DNA of 64,000 nt from Tistlia consotensis USBA 355 (GTDB lineage Bacteria; Pseudomonadota; Alphaproteobacteria; Kiloniellales; DSM-21159), in contig NZ_FWZX01000001.1 of assembly GCF_900177295.1 (NCBI RefSeq), positions 632,631 through 696,630 of the forward strand, read 5' to 3'. A program made the position numbers and the translations under genes. The notes beneath the pieces are model-generated. The model made no database searches. It was not told the DNA's origin and saw only the letters and a program-made list of their open reading frames with translations. This document shows, one piece after another, positions 46,715 through 54,947 of the stretch (the first letter of the stretch is position 1; the number at the start of each line of letters is the position of its first letter).

Positions 46715-47890
46715 TCAGCCTTGCGTGCGGAGCAGTCCTTCCTGCACCAGGACGTGCTGCGCGGCGGCGCCGAGCGGCGCGAAGGGAGCGGTGTCCGTGC
46801 CGGTCAGCCAGGACTGTGCGCCGAGCGCCAACAGCTCCTCGAACAGGGCCTCGCGGCGCGGCTCGTCGAGGTGCGCGGCGACCTCGTCGAGCAGCAGCAG
46901 GGGCGCCGCCCCCTTCTCCAGGGCGATCAGCCGGGCGTGCGCCAGGACGATCGAGATCAGCAGCGCCTTCTGCTCGCCGGTCGAGCAGAGCGCCGCCGGC
47001 AGGCGGCGCTCCAGGTGGCTGACGCTGAAGTCGGCGCGATGCGCGCCGACGCCGGCGCCGCCGGTCTCGGCGTCGTGCTCGCGCTGGCGCTCCAGGGTCT
47101 CGCGCAGCCGGCTCTCGACCTCGACGGCCGGCGCCTCGCCGAGCCGCGTCTCGGCGTCGCCGGCGAGGCCCAGGCCCGCACGCGGGAAGGCGCCGAGGCT
47201 CTGCGCGCAGGCACCGGCCAGGCGCTCGACGGCCGCGCGGCGCGCCGCGGCGATGGCGACGCTGCGCTCGGCCAGGCTGTCCTCCAGCGCACCGACCCAG
47301 ACCGGATCCCAGCTGCCGGCACGGAGCAGGCGCGAGCGCTCGCGCAGCGCCTTCTCGTAGGCGGTCAGGCGCCCGGCGTGGCGCGGATCGAAGCCGTAGA
47401 CCAGGCGGTCAAGGAAGCGTCGCCGCGCGCTCGGCCCGTCGAGGAACAGGCGATCCATCTGCGGCGTCAGCCAGACCACCGAGAGCAGCTCGCCGAGCGC
47501 CTGCTGGCTGCTCGCCCGCTCGCCGTCGATGCGCACCAGGCGCTTGTCGGCGGCCTCGCCGCCCGACCTGCCCGGCACGCCGGGCTCGCTGCCGGTGCCG
47601 AGGCTGCGCGGCCCGTCCGGGGTCACGAGCTCGGCGGCGACGGCCCAGCCGACGGCGCTCGCGTCGTTGGCCGGCTCGCGGCTCTCCAGCTCGGCGAGCG
47701 GCGCGCGGCGCAGGCCGCGGCCCGGCGTCAGCAGGGAGATTGCCTCGAGCAGGTTGGTCTTGCCGGCGCCGTTCGGGCCGGTCAGCACGACCGGGCGGGC
47801 GTCGGTCGCCAGCTCCGCCTGCCGCAGGTTGCGGAAGCGGGTCAGCGCCACCCGCCGAAGCCACAGAGGGGCGGTCTGGCGGCTGGTCAA
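46715..47890 (-). CDS. recF: DNA replication and repair protein RecF
   Basis: About 391 residues. It begins WLRRVALTRFRNLRQAELATDARPVVLTGPNGAGKTNLLEAISLL, containing the Walker A GPNGAGKTN. QMDRLFLDGPSARRRFLDRL, GAHRADFS, CSTGEQKALLISIVLAHARL (ABC signature) and PLLLLDEVAAHLD (Walker B) follow. It loads RecA at single-strand gaps. There is no ATG in frame: TTG codons at 47890 or 47911 are the plausible starts, and I chose the nearer one because it gives a typical N-terminus. It lies between dnaN and gyrB. Confidence 0.92.
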   Translation of the reverse strand: MTSRQTAPLWLRRVALTRFRNLRQAELATDARPVVLTGPNGAGKTNLLEAISLLTPGRGLRRAPLAELESREPANDASAVGWAVAAELVTPDGPRSLGTGSEPGVPGRSGGEAADKRLVRIDGERASSQQALGELLSVVWLTPQMDRLFLDGPSARRRFLDRLVYGFDPRHAGRLTAYEKALRERSRLLRAGSWDPVWVGALEDSLAERSVAIAAARRAAVERLAGACAQSLGAFPRAGLGLAGDAETRLGEAPAVEVESRLRETLERQREHDAETGGAGVGAHRADFSVSHLERRLPAALCSTGEQKALLISIVLAHARLIALEKGAAPLLLLDEVAAHLDEPRREALFEELLALGAQSWLTGTDTAPFAPLGAAAQHVLVQEGLLRTQG

Positions 47891-47946
47891 AGCGGTCGCG
47901 GTCGCTCCCAAGGGCGGTCGCCGGGGGGCCGGGGCGCGTCCGCGCC

Positions 47947-49062
47947 CTAGACCCGCATCGGCATCAGCACGTAGAGCGCGCTGGAGTCGGTGACGTCGCG
48001 CACCAGGGTCGGCGAGGAGGCGTCGGCCATGGCGAACTCGGCGCCGTCGCCCTCGATCTGGCCGGCGATGTCGAGCAGGTAGCGCGAGTTGAAGCCGATC
48101 TCGATGGTCGGGCCGCTGTAGTTGATCGCGACGTCCTCTTCGGCGCTGCCGTTCTCCGGGCTGGTCGCCGACAGGGTCACGGCGCCCTCGGCGACGCTCA
48201 TCTTGACCGCCCGGCTCTTCTCGCTGGAGATCGTCGAGACGCGGTCGACCGCCTCGGCGAAGGACTTGCAGTCGACCTCCATGATCTTGTCGTTGCCGGT
48301 CGGAATGACCCGCTCGTAGTCCGGGAAGGTGCCGTCGATCAGCTTCGAGGTCAGCAGCGTCGCGCCGAAGGCGAAGCGGATCCGCGTCTCCGACAGCGAC
48401 ACGGTCAGCGAGCCGTCGACCTCGTCGATCAGCTTGCGCAGCTCGTTGACCGTCTTGCGCGGCACGATGACGCCCGGCATGTCCTCGGCGCCCGACGGCA
48501 GCGGCATCTCGAAGCGGGCCAGCCGGTGGCCATCGGTCGCGACCGCGCGCAGCACGGGCACCTCGCCGCTCTTCGCGGCGTGCAGGTAGATGCCGTTGAG
48601 GTAGTAGCGGGTCTCTTCGGTCGAGATCGCGAAGCGCGTGCGGTCGATCAGGTGCTTGGCCTCGCGCGCCTGCAGCTCGAAGGAGTGCGGCAGGTCGGTC
48701 GTGCCGGCGGTCGGAAAGTCCTCGCGCGGCAGGGTGGCGAGGTTGAAGTTGGAGCGCCCGGCCCGCAGCGTCAGCTGGCCGTCGCCGCCGGTCGAGAGCT
48801 CGACCTCGGCGCCGTCCGGCAGCTTGCGGATGATGTCGTAGAGCGTGTGCGCCGGCGCCGTGGTCGCCCCGGGCGTCGCGACCGCGGCGTCGGTCTGCTC
48901 GACGATCGTCAGGTCCATGTCGGTCGCGGTCAGGCCGAGCCGTCCGTCCTGTGCCTCGATCAGCACGTTCGACAGGATCGGGATGGTGTTGCGCCGTTCG
49001 ACGACACTCTGGACGTGGGCCAGCGACCGCAGGAGGGCCGCGCGTTCGATCGTCAGCTTCAT
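47947..49062 (-). CDS. dnaN: DNA polymerase III beta subunit (sliding clamp)
   Basis: A 371-residue clamp of three similar domains. It opens MKLTIERAALLRSLAHVQSVVERRNTIPILSNVLIEA and ends SSALYVLMPMRV, the canonical C-terminus that forms part of the partner-binding pocket. YYLNGIYLH, ATDGHRLARFEMPLP and FPDYERVIP are conserved. The ATG at 49062 is unambiguous. A good promoter lies about 130 nt upstream (49198-49226), so dnaN can be expressed independently of dnaA. Confidence 0.97.
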   Translation of the reverse strand: MKLTIERAALLRSLAHVQSVVERRNTIPILSNVLIEAQDGRLGLTATDMDLTIVEQTDAAVATPGATTAPAHTLYDIIRKLPDGAEVELSTGGDGQLTLRAGRSNFNLATLPREDFPTAGTTDLPHSFELQAREAKHLIDRTRFAISTEETRYYLNGIYLHAAKSGEVPVLRAVATDGHRLARFEMPLPSGAEDMPGVIVPRKTVNELRKLIDEVDGSLTVSLSETRIRFAFGATLLTSKLIDGTFPDYERVIPTGNDKIMEVDCKSFAEAVDRVSTISSEKSRAVKMSVAEGAVTLSATSPENGSAEEDVAINYSGPTIEIGFNSRYLLDIAGQIEGDGAEFAMADASSPTLVRDVTDSSALYVLMPMRV

Positions 49063-49197
49063 CGTTCGGGAAACTCTTCGGTCTGGCTGGAAGGCGCCTC
49101 GGTGAACTCGGATCCCCATCGGAAAAGGCGATGCGGACTGGCTCCCGGCTTCGCAAGCGCACACCGACGACTCGGCGGCACCGGAATTCGGGGGCGC

Positions 49198-49226
49198 ACT
49201 ATAGCATAGCGGCTTTGAAGGGTAAG
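49198..49226 (-). promoter_or_regulatory. Predicted dnaN promoter
   Basis: On the minus strand CTTACC (49221-49226), a 17-nt spacer and TATAGT (49198-49203) form a sigma-70-like promoter with a five-of-six -10. The leader to the dnaN start would be roughly 130 nt. The surrounding 289-nt dnaA-dnaN spacer shows nothing else. Confidence 0.55.
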
Positions 49227-49351
49227 GATTTTCGCGCCTTTTCGGGCCGTCGCCCATGGCCGCGGCGACCCGCCGGCCGCCCGCTCACGAGGGCCCGGCC
49301 GGCGCCGCCCCCGAGCGGCCGCAACATCGCCGGGGGCGAGGCGCCGCCGCG

Positions 49352-50839
49352 TCAGGCCTCGAGCATGCGGCGCAGCAGCTCGACGTCCTCGGCGAAGCTG
49401 GAATCGCTGGTCTTCAGCTCCTCGACCTTGCGCACCGCGTGCATCACCGTGGTGTGGTCGCGGCCGCCGAACTTGCGGCCGATCTCCGGCAGCGAGCGGC
49501 TGGTCAGCTGCTTGGCCAGGTACATCGCGACCTGGCGCGGCCGGGCGACCGCCCGGGCGCGGCGCGCCGAGGTCATGTCGGCGAGGCGCATGTTGAAGTG
49601 CTCGGCGACCCGCTTCTGGATCTCCTCGATGGTGACCCGGCGGTCCGAGGCGCGCAGCAGGTCGTGCAGCACCTCCTGGGTGGTCTCCAGGGTGACCGGC
49701 CGGCCGACCAGCGTGGCGTGGGCGACGATGCGGTTGAGCGCGCCCTCCAGCTCGCGGACGTTCGAGGTGATCTTGTGGGCCAGGAACTCGATGACCTTGA
49801 GCGGCACGGTGACGCCGACCTGCTCGGCCTTGGCCTGCAGGATGCCGAGGCGCAGCTCGTAGGTCGTCGGGTGGATGTCGGCGACCAGGCCCCAGCCGAA
49901 GCGCGAGCGCATCCGCTCGTCGACACCCTCCAGGTCCGAGGGGCTCTTGTCCGCCGAGATCACGACCTGCCGGTTGTGGTCGACCAGGGCGTTGAAGGTG
50001 TGGAAGAACTCCTCCTGGGTCGCCTCGCGGCCGGAGATGAACTGCACGTCGTCGATCATCAGGACGTCGACCGTGCGGAACTGCTCCTTGAAGGCCATGG
50101 TGTCCTTGGTGCGCAGGGCACGCACGAACTGGTACATGAACTTCTCGGCCGACAGGTAGATGACCCGCTTCCTGGGCTTGTGCAGACGCAGGTGCCAGGC
50201 GATGGCATGCATCAGATGGGTCTTGCCGAGGCCGACCGAGCCGTAGAGGAACAGGGGATTGAAGGGCGCGGTCTCGGCCTCGGCGACGCGCCGGGCGGCA
50301 GCGTAGGCCAGCTCGTTCGGCTTGCCGACCACGAAGTTGTCGAAGGTGAAGCGCGGATCGAGCGGCGCCGAGATCTCCAGGGCCCGGGCGTCGAGCGCCG
50401 CCTCTCCGGCATCCTGCGCGCGCGCCGCCTGGATCGCGGCCGCGGACGCCGTGCCGGCCGGCGGCGCGACGCCGGCCTCGGAATCGCCCTGGGCGCCGGC
50501 GGCGGCCGGACGCGCCGCCGTGGACGGCCCGGCGCTCGGCGGCAGCACGACGACCTCGACGCCGCGGACCTCGGGCGCCTCCTCGCTCCAGAGATGGCGC
50601 AGCCGCTCGGCGTAGTTGCCGATCACCCAGTCGCGCATGAAGCGGGACGGCACGCCCAGGCGAATCGAGGCGTCGCGAACACCCATCAGCACCAGCGGCT
50701 TGAGCCAGCTCTTGAAAGCCGCCTCGCCGACCTCGGCGCGCAGCCGGCTCCTGACCCGGACCCACCGCTCGGCGAGTGCACCTCCCTGCACGTCCTCGCC
50801 GGCCAACGTCCGCACGCTCGCGTCTGGTGTCGCGTCCAC
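49352..50839 (-). CDS. dnaA: Chromosomal replication initiator DnaA
   Basis: A 495-residue AAA+ initiator. Domain I (residues about 20-85) has WVRVRSRLRAEVGEAAFKSWLKPL. Domain II is a variable Ala/Pro linker to about 160. Domain III starts RFTFDNFVVGKPNELAYAAARRVAE with Walker A GSVGLGKTHLMHA and Walker B VLMIDDVQFI. Domain IV holds the DnaA signature MTSARRARAVARPRQVAMYLAKQL and GGRDHTTVMHAVRKVEEL. The start is GTG at 50839. The 580-nt region upstream, toward rpsT, is AT-rich in part and probably contains the promoter. Confidence 0.97.
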   Translation of the reverse strand: MDATPDASVRTLAGEDVQGGALAERWVRVRSRLRAEVGEAAFKSWLKPLVLMGVRDASIRLGVPSRFMRDWVIGNYAERLRHLWSEEAPEVRGVEVVVLPPSAGPSTAARPAAAGAQGDSEAGVAPPAGTASAAAIQAARAQDAGEAALDARALEISAPLDPRFTFDNFVVGKPNELAYAAARRVAEAETAPFNPLFLYGSVGLGKTHLMHAIAWHLRLHKPRKRVIYLSAEKFMYQFVRALRTKDTMAFKEQFRTVDVLMIDDVQFISGREATQEEFFHTFNALVDHNRQVVISADKSPSDLEGVDERMRSRFGWGLVADIHPTTYELRLGILQAKAEQVGVTVPLKVIEFLAHKITSNVRELEGALNRIVAHATLVGRPVTLETTQEVLHDLLRASDRRVTIEEIQKRVAEHFNMRLADMTSARRARAVARPRQVAMYLAKQLTSRSLPEIGRKFGGRDHTTVMHAVRKVEELKTSDSSFAEDVELLRRMLEA

Positions 50840-51419
50840 AGTCTGCCCTCGTCCCTGGATGTTCCCGGCGGCACCGCCTCTCGCCAGATGCGGTCTCCGC
50901 CTCTCTTCGCTATCGACGAAGACGCCCGAACCTCCCGGACCGGAACGCTGACGTCCCGATCGAAGCCGGCGCCTACCCTTGCGGGCCCCCTGCCGTCCGT
51001 CGTCCTGACGAACAGTCGGGGCCGCTCTCGGGCCGCCGAGTCAGCGCGAGACCGTGCAATGAGTCAAGTGTCCACCCCCTTGGTCGCAGAAAGTTTTGCT
51101 TTTTTCTTTAAGAAGGACGCATTTAATCTTTAAGTGTAACATTCAATAGTTGCGTCCGAAGATGGCTAACAAGGTGATTTAATGTACCCGACAGGCCGAT
51201 GGCCGGCAACTGGACCAAAAACCGAACGAAATATTACGGTTCTCGCCGCACCTCAAAGCCCTCGGCTAAGGGCCCGCGGAATCGGACGATTCCCCCGTCA
51301 GCCTCTTGTGAAAACTTTTCCCGGGCAAGCTGCCTGCACAAAAAGCAAGCAGCGCCGTTCAAGGAACGGCGCTGCCAGAAACTCTACCGTTGCGCGCCCT
51401 CGGCAAGAGGGCGGGCGGC
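50840..51419. other. dnaA-rpsT intergenic region: rpsT terminator, AT-rich segment, no canonical DnaA boxes seen
   Basis: A 580-nt stretch. The part next to dnaA is GC-rich. The part from about 51075 to 51240 is the most AT-rich non-coding DNA seen outside the RHS island (TTTTTTCTTTAAG, ATTTAATCTTTAAG, GATTTAATG). The rpsT terminator occupies 51336-51375. I found no TTATNCACA match by eye. The AT-rich part probably carries the dnaA promoter and might unwind as part of an origin, but there is no positive evidence for oriC. Confidence 0.5.
51336..51375 (-). terminator. Rho-independent terminator of rpsT
   Basis: GCAGCGCCGTTC (51349-51360) and GAACGGCGCTGC (51364-51375) form a 12-bp perfect stem with a 3-nt loop. 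On the minus strand the stem is followed by TTGCTTTTTG. It lies 44 nt after the rpsT stop codon. Confidence 0.9.
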
Positions 51420-51683
51420 TCAGGCCATGGCCTTGATGCGCGAGGACAGCCGCGACAGCTTGCGCGCCGCGGTGTTGCGGTGCACGACGCCCTTGCTCAC
51501 GCCGCGATGCAGCTCGGGCTGGGCGACCTTGAAGGCGTCCTGCGCGGTTGTCTTGTCGCCGCCGGCGATCGCCAGCTCGACCTTCTTGAGGAAGGTGCGG
51601 ATGCGCGAGCGGCGCATCCCGTTGATGTCGGCGCGCCGGGTGTTGCGACGAATGCGCTTCTCGGCGGACTTATGGTTCGCCAT
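51420..51683 (-). CDS. rpsT: 30S ribosomal protein S20
   Basis: An 87-residue basic helical protein starting [36 protein letters not shown] and ending with [22 protein letters not shown], both hallmark S20 segments that bind 16S rRNA helices. It has its own promoter (51723-51751) and terminator, so it is a single-gene unit. Position next to dnaA is a conserved alphaproteobacterial arrangement. Confidence 0.97.
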   Translation of the reverse strand: MANHKSAEKRIRRNTRRADINGMRRSRIRTFLKKVELAIAGGDKTTAQDAFKVAQPELHRGVSKGVVHRNTAARKLSRLSSRIKAMA

Positions 51684-51722
51684 CTTGTCCTAGTCCATCG
51701 GTCCATTCAGCAGGAGGCGCGC

Positions 51723-51751
51723 CTTATAGCGATGCGCCCCTGCCCCGTCAA
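51723..51751 (-). promoter_or_regulatory. Predicted rpsT promoter
   Basis: Reading the minus strand, TTGACG (51746-51751), exactly 17 nt, then TATAAG (51723-51728) match the sigma-70 consensus in five of six and five of six positions. The expected transcript start is about 30 nt upstream of the rpsT start codon. This is the best promoter match in the window. Confidence 0.75.
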
Positions 51752-51805
51752 GCGTCGCGCGGGGCCCGGAGCGATCGGCCGGGCCCCGGCGCGGCGCGCG
51801 CCCGT

Positions 51806-52582
51806 TCAGCGGTGCTTGAAGTTCGGCTTGCGCTTCTCGGCGAAGGCCTCCATGCCCTCCTTGCGGTCCTCCAGGGCGAAGGTGCCGTGGAAGGTGCGCC
51901 GCTCGAACAGCACGCCCTCGGCCAGGGTCGTCTCGTAGGCCCGGTTGACCGCCTCCTTGCAGGTCCGCAGCACCGGCAGGGAGTAGGAGGCGATCGTCTC
52001 GGCGACCTTCATGACCTCGTCGAGGAAGCCCTCGGCCGGCAGCACCTTGGCGACCAGGCCGGCGCGCAGGGCGGTCTCGGCGTCGATCATGTCGCCGCTC
52101 AGGCAGAGGTACATGGCCAGCGACTTGCCGACCGAGCGGGTCAGGCGCTGAGTGCCGCCGGCGCCCGGGATCGTGCCCAGCTTGATCTCCGGCTGGCCGA
52201 ACCGCGCGGTCTCGGCCGCCAGGATCATGTCGCACATCATGGCGACCTCGCAGCCGCCGCCGAGCGCGAAGCCGGCGACCGCCGCGATGGTCGGCTTGCG
52301 GCAGTGCGCCACGACCTCCCAGTCGCCGGTGATGAAGTCCTCGTCGAGCACGTCGGCGTAGGACTTCTCCTTCATCTCCTTGATGTCGGCGCCGGCGGCG
52401 AAGGCCTTCTCCGAGCCGGTCAGCACGATGCAGCGGATCGCCTCGTCGGCCTCCAGCTCGGCCAGCGCCTGGCCGAGCTCGTCGATCAAGGGCGTGCACA
52501 GCGCGTTCAGCGCCTTCGGCCGGTTCAGGGTGACGACGCCCACGGCGCCCTTGCGCTCGACCAGAATATCCTCGAATGCCAT
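51806..52582 (-). CDS. Enoyl-CoA hydratase
   Basis: A 258-residue crotonase-fold enzyme. It shows VGVVTLNRPKALNALCTPLIDEL, the oxyanion-hole segment EKAFAAGADIKEMKEKS, and AAVAGFALGGGCEVAMMCDMILAAETARFGQPEIKLGTIPGAGGTQRLTR. Both catalytic glutamates are present (GGCE and FGQPEIKLG). It hydrates trans-2-enoyl-CoA in fatty-acid beta-oxidation; MutM-proximal location is common in this group. Length is standard. Confidence 0.94.
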   Translation of the reverse strand: MAFEDILVERKGAVGVVTLNRPKALNALCTPLIDELGQALAELEADEAIRCIVLTGSEKAFAAGADIKEMKEKSYADVLDEDFITGDWEVVAHCRKPTIAAVAGFALGGGCEVAMMCDMILAAETARFGQPEIKLGTIPGAGGTQRLTRSVGKSLAMYLCLSGDMIDAETALRAGLVAKVLPAEGFLDEVMKVAETIASYSLPVLRTCKEAVNRAYETTLAEGVLFERRTFHGTFALEDRKEGMEAFAEKRKPNFKHR

Positions 52583-52658
52583 CCGGCTTCCTCTCCCTCG
52601 GTTTCGCGGGCGGCCGCCCGCCGCGATCGCGGCGCCGGTCGCTCCGTCCTTCCAGCAA

Positions 52659-53144
52659 TCAGTCGATGGGCGACAGCGAGATGCGCAGCGTCGTGACGCC
52701 CTTGGCCTCGCTCACCTCGATCTCCAGCCGCTCGCCGTCGCGCTCGTAGCGGTGCTCGGAGACCTTCTGCCAGCCGAACTGCGGCAGGGTCTCGCCGTAG
52801 AAGGCGCGGACCTTGTCGGCCGGCACCTTGCCCTCGGCGTAGACCTCGCCGATGCGCCCGGCCGGCTTGTCGAAGGCGACGTTGGCCTCCTCCATCTCCT
52901 GCAGCCCGGCCATCAGCGGCAGGTCGTCGAGCTCCTCGAAGAAGCGCGGCTGGTCGGCCTTGGCCGCGGCGCTCCCGGCACCCTGGCCGGCACCCTGGCC
53001 GGCCCCCTGGGTCGCGGTGGCCGTCTGCGCCGGCGCCGGACCGAGACCGAGCGTCGAGAGGGCGAGCGCCGCGGACAGGACGACCGCGCCGCGCCGCAGG
53101 CGATGGCCCGGACCTGGCGAGTGGCGGGGCGGCTGGCTCGACAT
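52659..53144 (-). CDS. Exported protein of unknown function
   Basis: A 161-residue protein with a basic N-terminus and signal peptide (hydrophobic core [15 protein letters not shown], cleavage near APAQ). [13 protein letters not shown] low-complexity linker encoded by 12-bp repeats (52981-53010) follows. The folded part (about residues 65-161) has [39 protein letters not shown] and [29 protein letters not shown]. It is not a family I can name, but the layout suggests a periplasmic small domain. It is on the same strand as mutM, 16 nt downstream of it. Confidence 0.7.
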   Translation of the reverse strand: MSSQPPRHSPGPGHRLRRGAVVLSAALALSTLGLGPAPAQTATATQGAGQGAGQGAGSAAAKADQPRFFEELDDLPLMAGLQEMEEANVAFDKPAGRIGEVYAEGKVPADKVRAFYGETLPQFGWQKVSEHRYERDGERLEIEVSEAKGVTTLRISLSPID

Positions 53145-53160
53145 GACTGGCAGAGATAGC

Positions 53161-54003
53161 TTAGCGCTGGCGGCGGGGACAGTAGAAAGTCGAGCGGTTC
53201 GACTGCACCAGCCGCCGGATCCCGCCGCTCCGCGCAGGCTCGCAGTCGCAGCCCGGACAGGCCTCGCCCTCGCGGCCGTAGACCGCCCAGGCGTGCTGGA
53301 AATAGCCGAGCTCGCCCGAGGTCTGGACGTAGTCGCGCAGCGAGCTGCCGCCGGCGGCGATCGCCCGCGTCAGGACGTCGCGCACCGCCGCGGCCAGGCG
53401 CTCGGCCCGCCCGCCCTGCACCGTCGCGGCGAGACGCCTGGGCGACAGGCCGGCGTGGAACAGCGCCTCGGAGACGTAGATGTTGCCGAGCCCGGCGACG
53501 ACCCGCTGGTCGAGCAGCGCCGCCTTGATCGGGCTCATCCGGCCGGCCAGGGCGGCGGCCAGGGCCGGGCCGTTGAAGGCGTTGGACAGCGGCTCGGGCC
53601 CGAGCGGCGCCAGCATCGGGTGCTGGGCCAGCCCCTCGGTCGGCCAGAGGTCCATGAAGCCGAAGCGCCGGGCGTCGTTGAAGCGGACCTGCCGGCCCTC
53701 CTCGGTCTCGAGCACGACGTGGTCGTGCTTCTCGAGCGGCAGCGACGGGTCGTCGACCAGCAGCATGCGGCCCGACATGCCGAGATGGCAGATCAGCGTC
53801 TCGCCGCCCTCGAGCTGGGCCAGGATGAACTTGGCGCGGCGGTCGATCCGGGTCAGGCGCTGGCCGGTCAGGCGCTCGACGAAGCGCGGCGGCAGGGGAA
53901 AGCGCAGGTCCGGGCGGCGCTGCTCGACGCGGCGCAGGCGCCGTCCTTCCAGCACCGGCCTCAGGCCGCGGCACACGGTTTCGACTTCGGGCAGCTCGGG
54001 CAT
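53161..54003 (-). CDS. mutM: Formamidopyrimidine-DNA glycosylase (Fpg/MutM)
   Basis: A 280-residue bifunctional glycosylase/lyase that removes 8-oxoguanine. The catalytic Pro is generated at the N-terminus ([14 protein letters not shown]). [42 protein letters not shown] and the H2TH region [25 protein letters not shown] are present. The C-terminal zinc finger shows C-x2-C (ACPGC) and [10 protein letters not shown]. The expected fourth Cys (CPxC) is Arg, reached by a single TGC to CGC change. The start is the ATG at 54003. It is divergent from ubiE. Confidence 0.95.
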   Translation of the reverse strand: MPELPEVETVCRGLRPVLEGRRLRRVEQRRPDLRFPLPPRFVERLTGQRLTRIDRRAKFILAQLEGGETLICHLGMSGRMLLVDDPSLPLEKHDHVVLETEEGRQVRFNDARRFGFMDLWPTEGLAQHPMLAPLGPEPLSNAFNGPALAAALAGRMSPIKAALLDQRVVAGLGNIYVSEALFHAGLSPRRLAATVQGGRAERLAAAVRDVLTRAIAAGGSSLRDYVQTSGELGYFQHAWAVYGREGEACPGCDCEPARSGGIRRLVQSNRSTFYCPRRQR

Positions 54004-54096
54004 CGGAAGGTCCGTCGGGCAGCTCGGCCGGCAGCGGGCGCGCCGGCCGAGCGGCACGCTAGCCGAAGCAGGGGGCAAGCGCTATCGTCCCGCGCC

Positions 54097-54927
54097 ATGA
54101 CGAAGGCAAAGGCAGAGCAGCGGCCGCGGCGCGGCGGAACCGGCACGGCGGGGCCCTCCGACGGAAAGGCCGAGAGGGAGGCCGGCGCCGAGCGCGTCGC
54201 CTTCGGCGAGCGCGAGGTCGACGCCCGCGACAAGCCGGGACTGGTGCGCGACGTGTTCCGCTCGGTGGCCGGCCGCTACGACCTGATGAACGACCTGATG
54301 TCGCTCGGCATCCACCGGCTGTGGAAGGACGCCATGCTCGACCGGCTGCGCCCGCGCGCCGGCGAGGCCTTCCTGGACGTCGCCGGCGGAACCGGGGACA
54401 TCGCCTTCCGGATCCTGGACCGCACCGGCGGCGCGGCGAGTGTGACCGTGCTCGACCTGACCGAGGACATGCTGCAGGTCGGCCGCGACCGCGCCGTCGA
54501 CTCCGGGCGCCTCGGCGGCCTCGACTGGGTCTGCGGCGATGCCGAGGCGCTGCCGCTGCCGGACGGCACCTTCGATGCCTACACCATCGCCTTCGGGCTC
54601 AGGAACGTGACCCACATCGACCGGGCGCTGGCCGAGGCCCGGCGCGTGCTCAAGCCGGGCGGCCGCTTCCTCTGCCTGGAGTTCAGCCGGGTCGTGCTGC
54701 CGGTCCTCGACCGCGCCTACGACCTCTGGTCGGACAACGTGCTGCCGCGGCTGGGCGGCGTCGTGGCGCGCGACCGCGAATCCTACGTCTATCTGGTGGA
54801 ATCGATCCGCCGCTTCCCGCCCCAGGACGAGCTGGTCGAGCGGATCCGCGCCGCCGGCCTGGAGCAGGTCCGCTATGCCAACCTGTCGGGCGGCATCGCG
54901 GCCCTGCATTCCGCCTGGCGCATCTGA
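54097..54927 (+). CDS. ubiE: Ubiquinone/menaquinone biosynthesis C-methyltransferase UbiE
   Basis: A 276-residue SAM methyltransferase of ubiquinone synthesis. After a basic, probably disordered first 30 residues come [28 protein letters not shown], the SAM motif [16 protein letters not shown] (about residues 90-105), [28 protein letters not shown], and [17 protein letters not shown]. The end [16 protein letters not shown] is canonical. It heads the ubiE-ubiB-coaBC-dut run. Confidence 0.96.
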   Translation: MTKAKAEQRPRRGGTGTAGPSDGKAEREAGAERVAFGEREVDARDKPGLVRDVFRSVAGRYDLMNDLMSLGIHRLWKDAMLDRLRPRAGEAFLDVAGGTGDIAFRILDRTGGAASVTVLDLTEDMLQVGRDRAVDSGRLGGLDWVCGDAEALPLPDGTFDAYTIAFGLRNVTHIDRALAEARRVLKPGGRFLCLEFSRVVLPVLDRAYDLWSDNVLPRLGGVVARDRESYVYLVESIRRFPPQDELVERIRAAGLEQVRYANLSGGIAALHSAWRI

Positions 54928-54947
54928 ACAACAGAGCGAACGGTCCC

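Noticed and set aside
50840-51080. Open frames at the 5' side of dnaA as small genes
   Set aside because: They are short, overlap shadow frames on both strands, and have no ribosome-binding sites or recognisable content.
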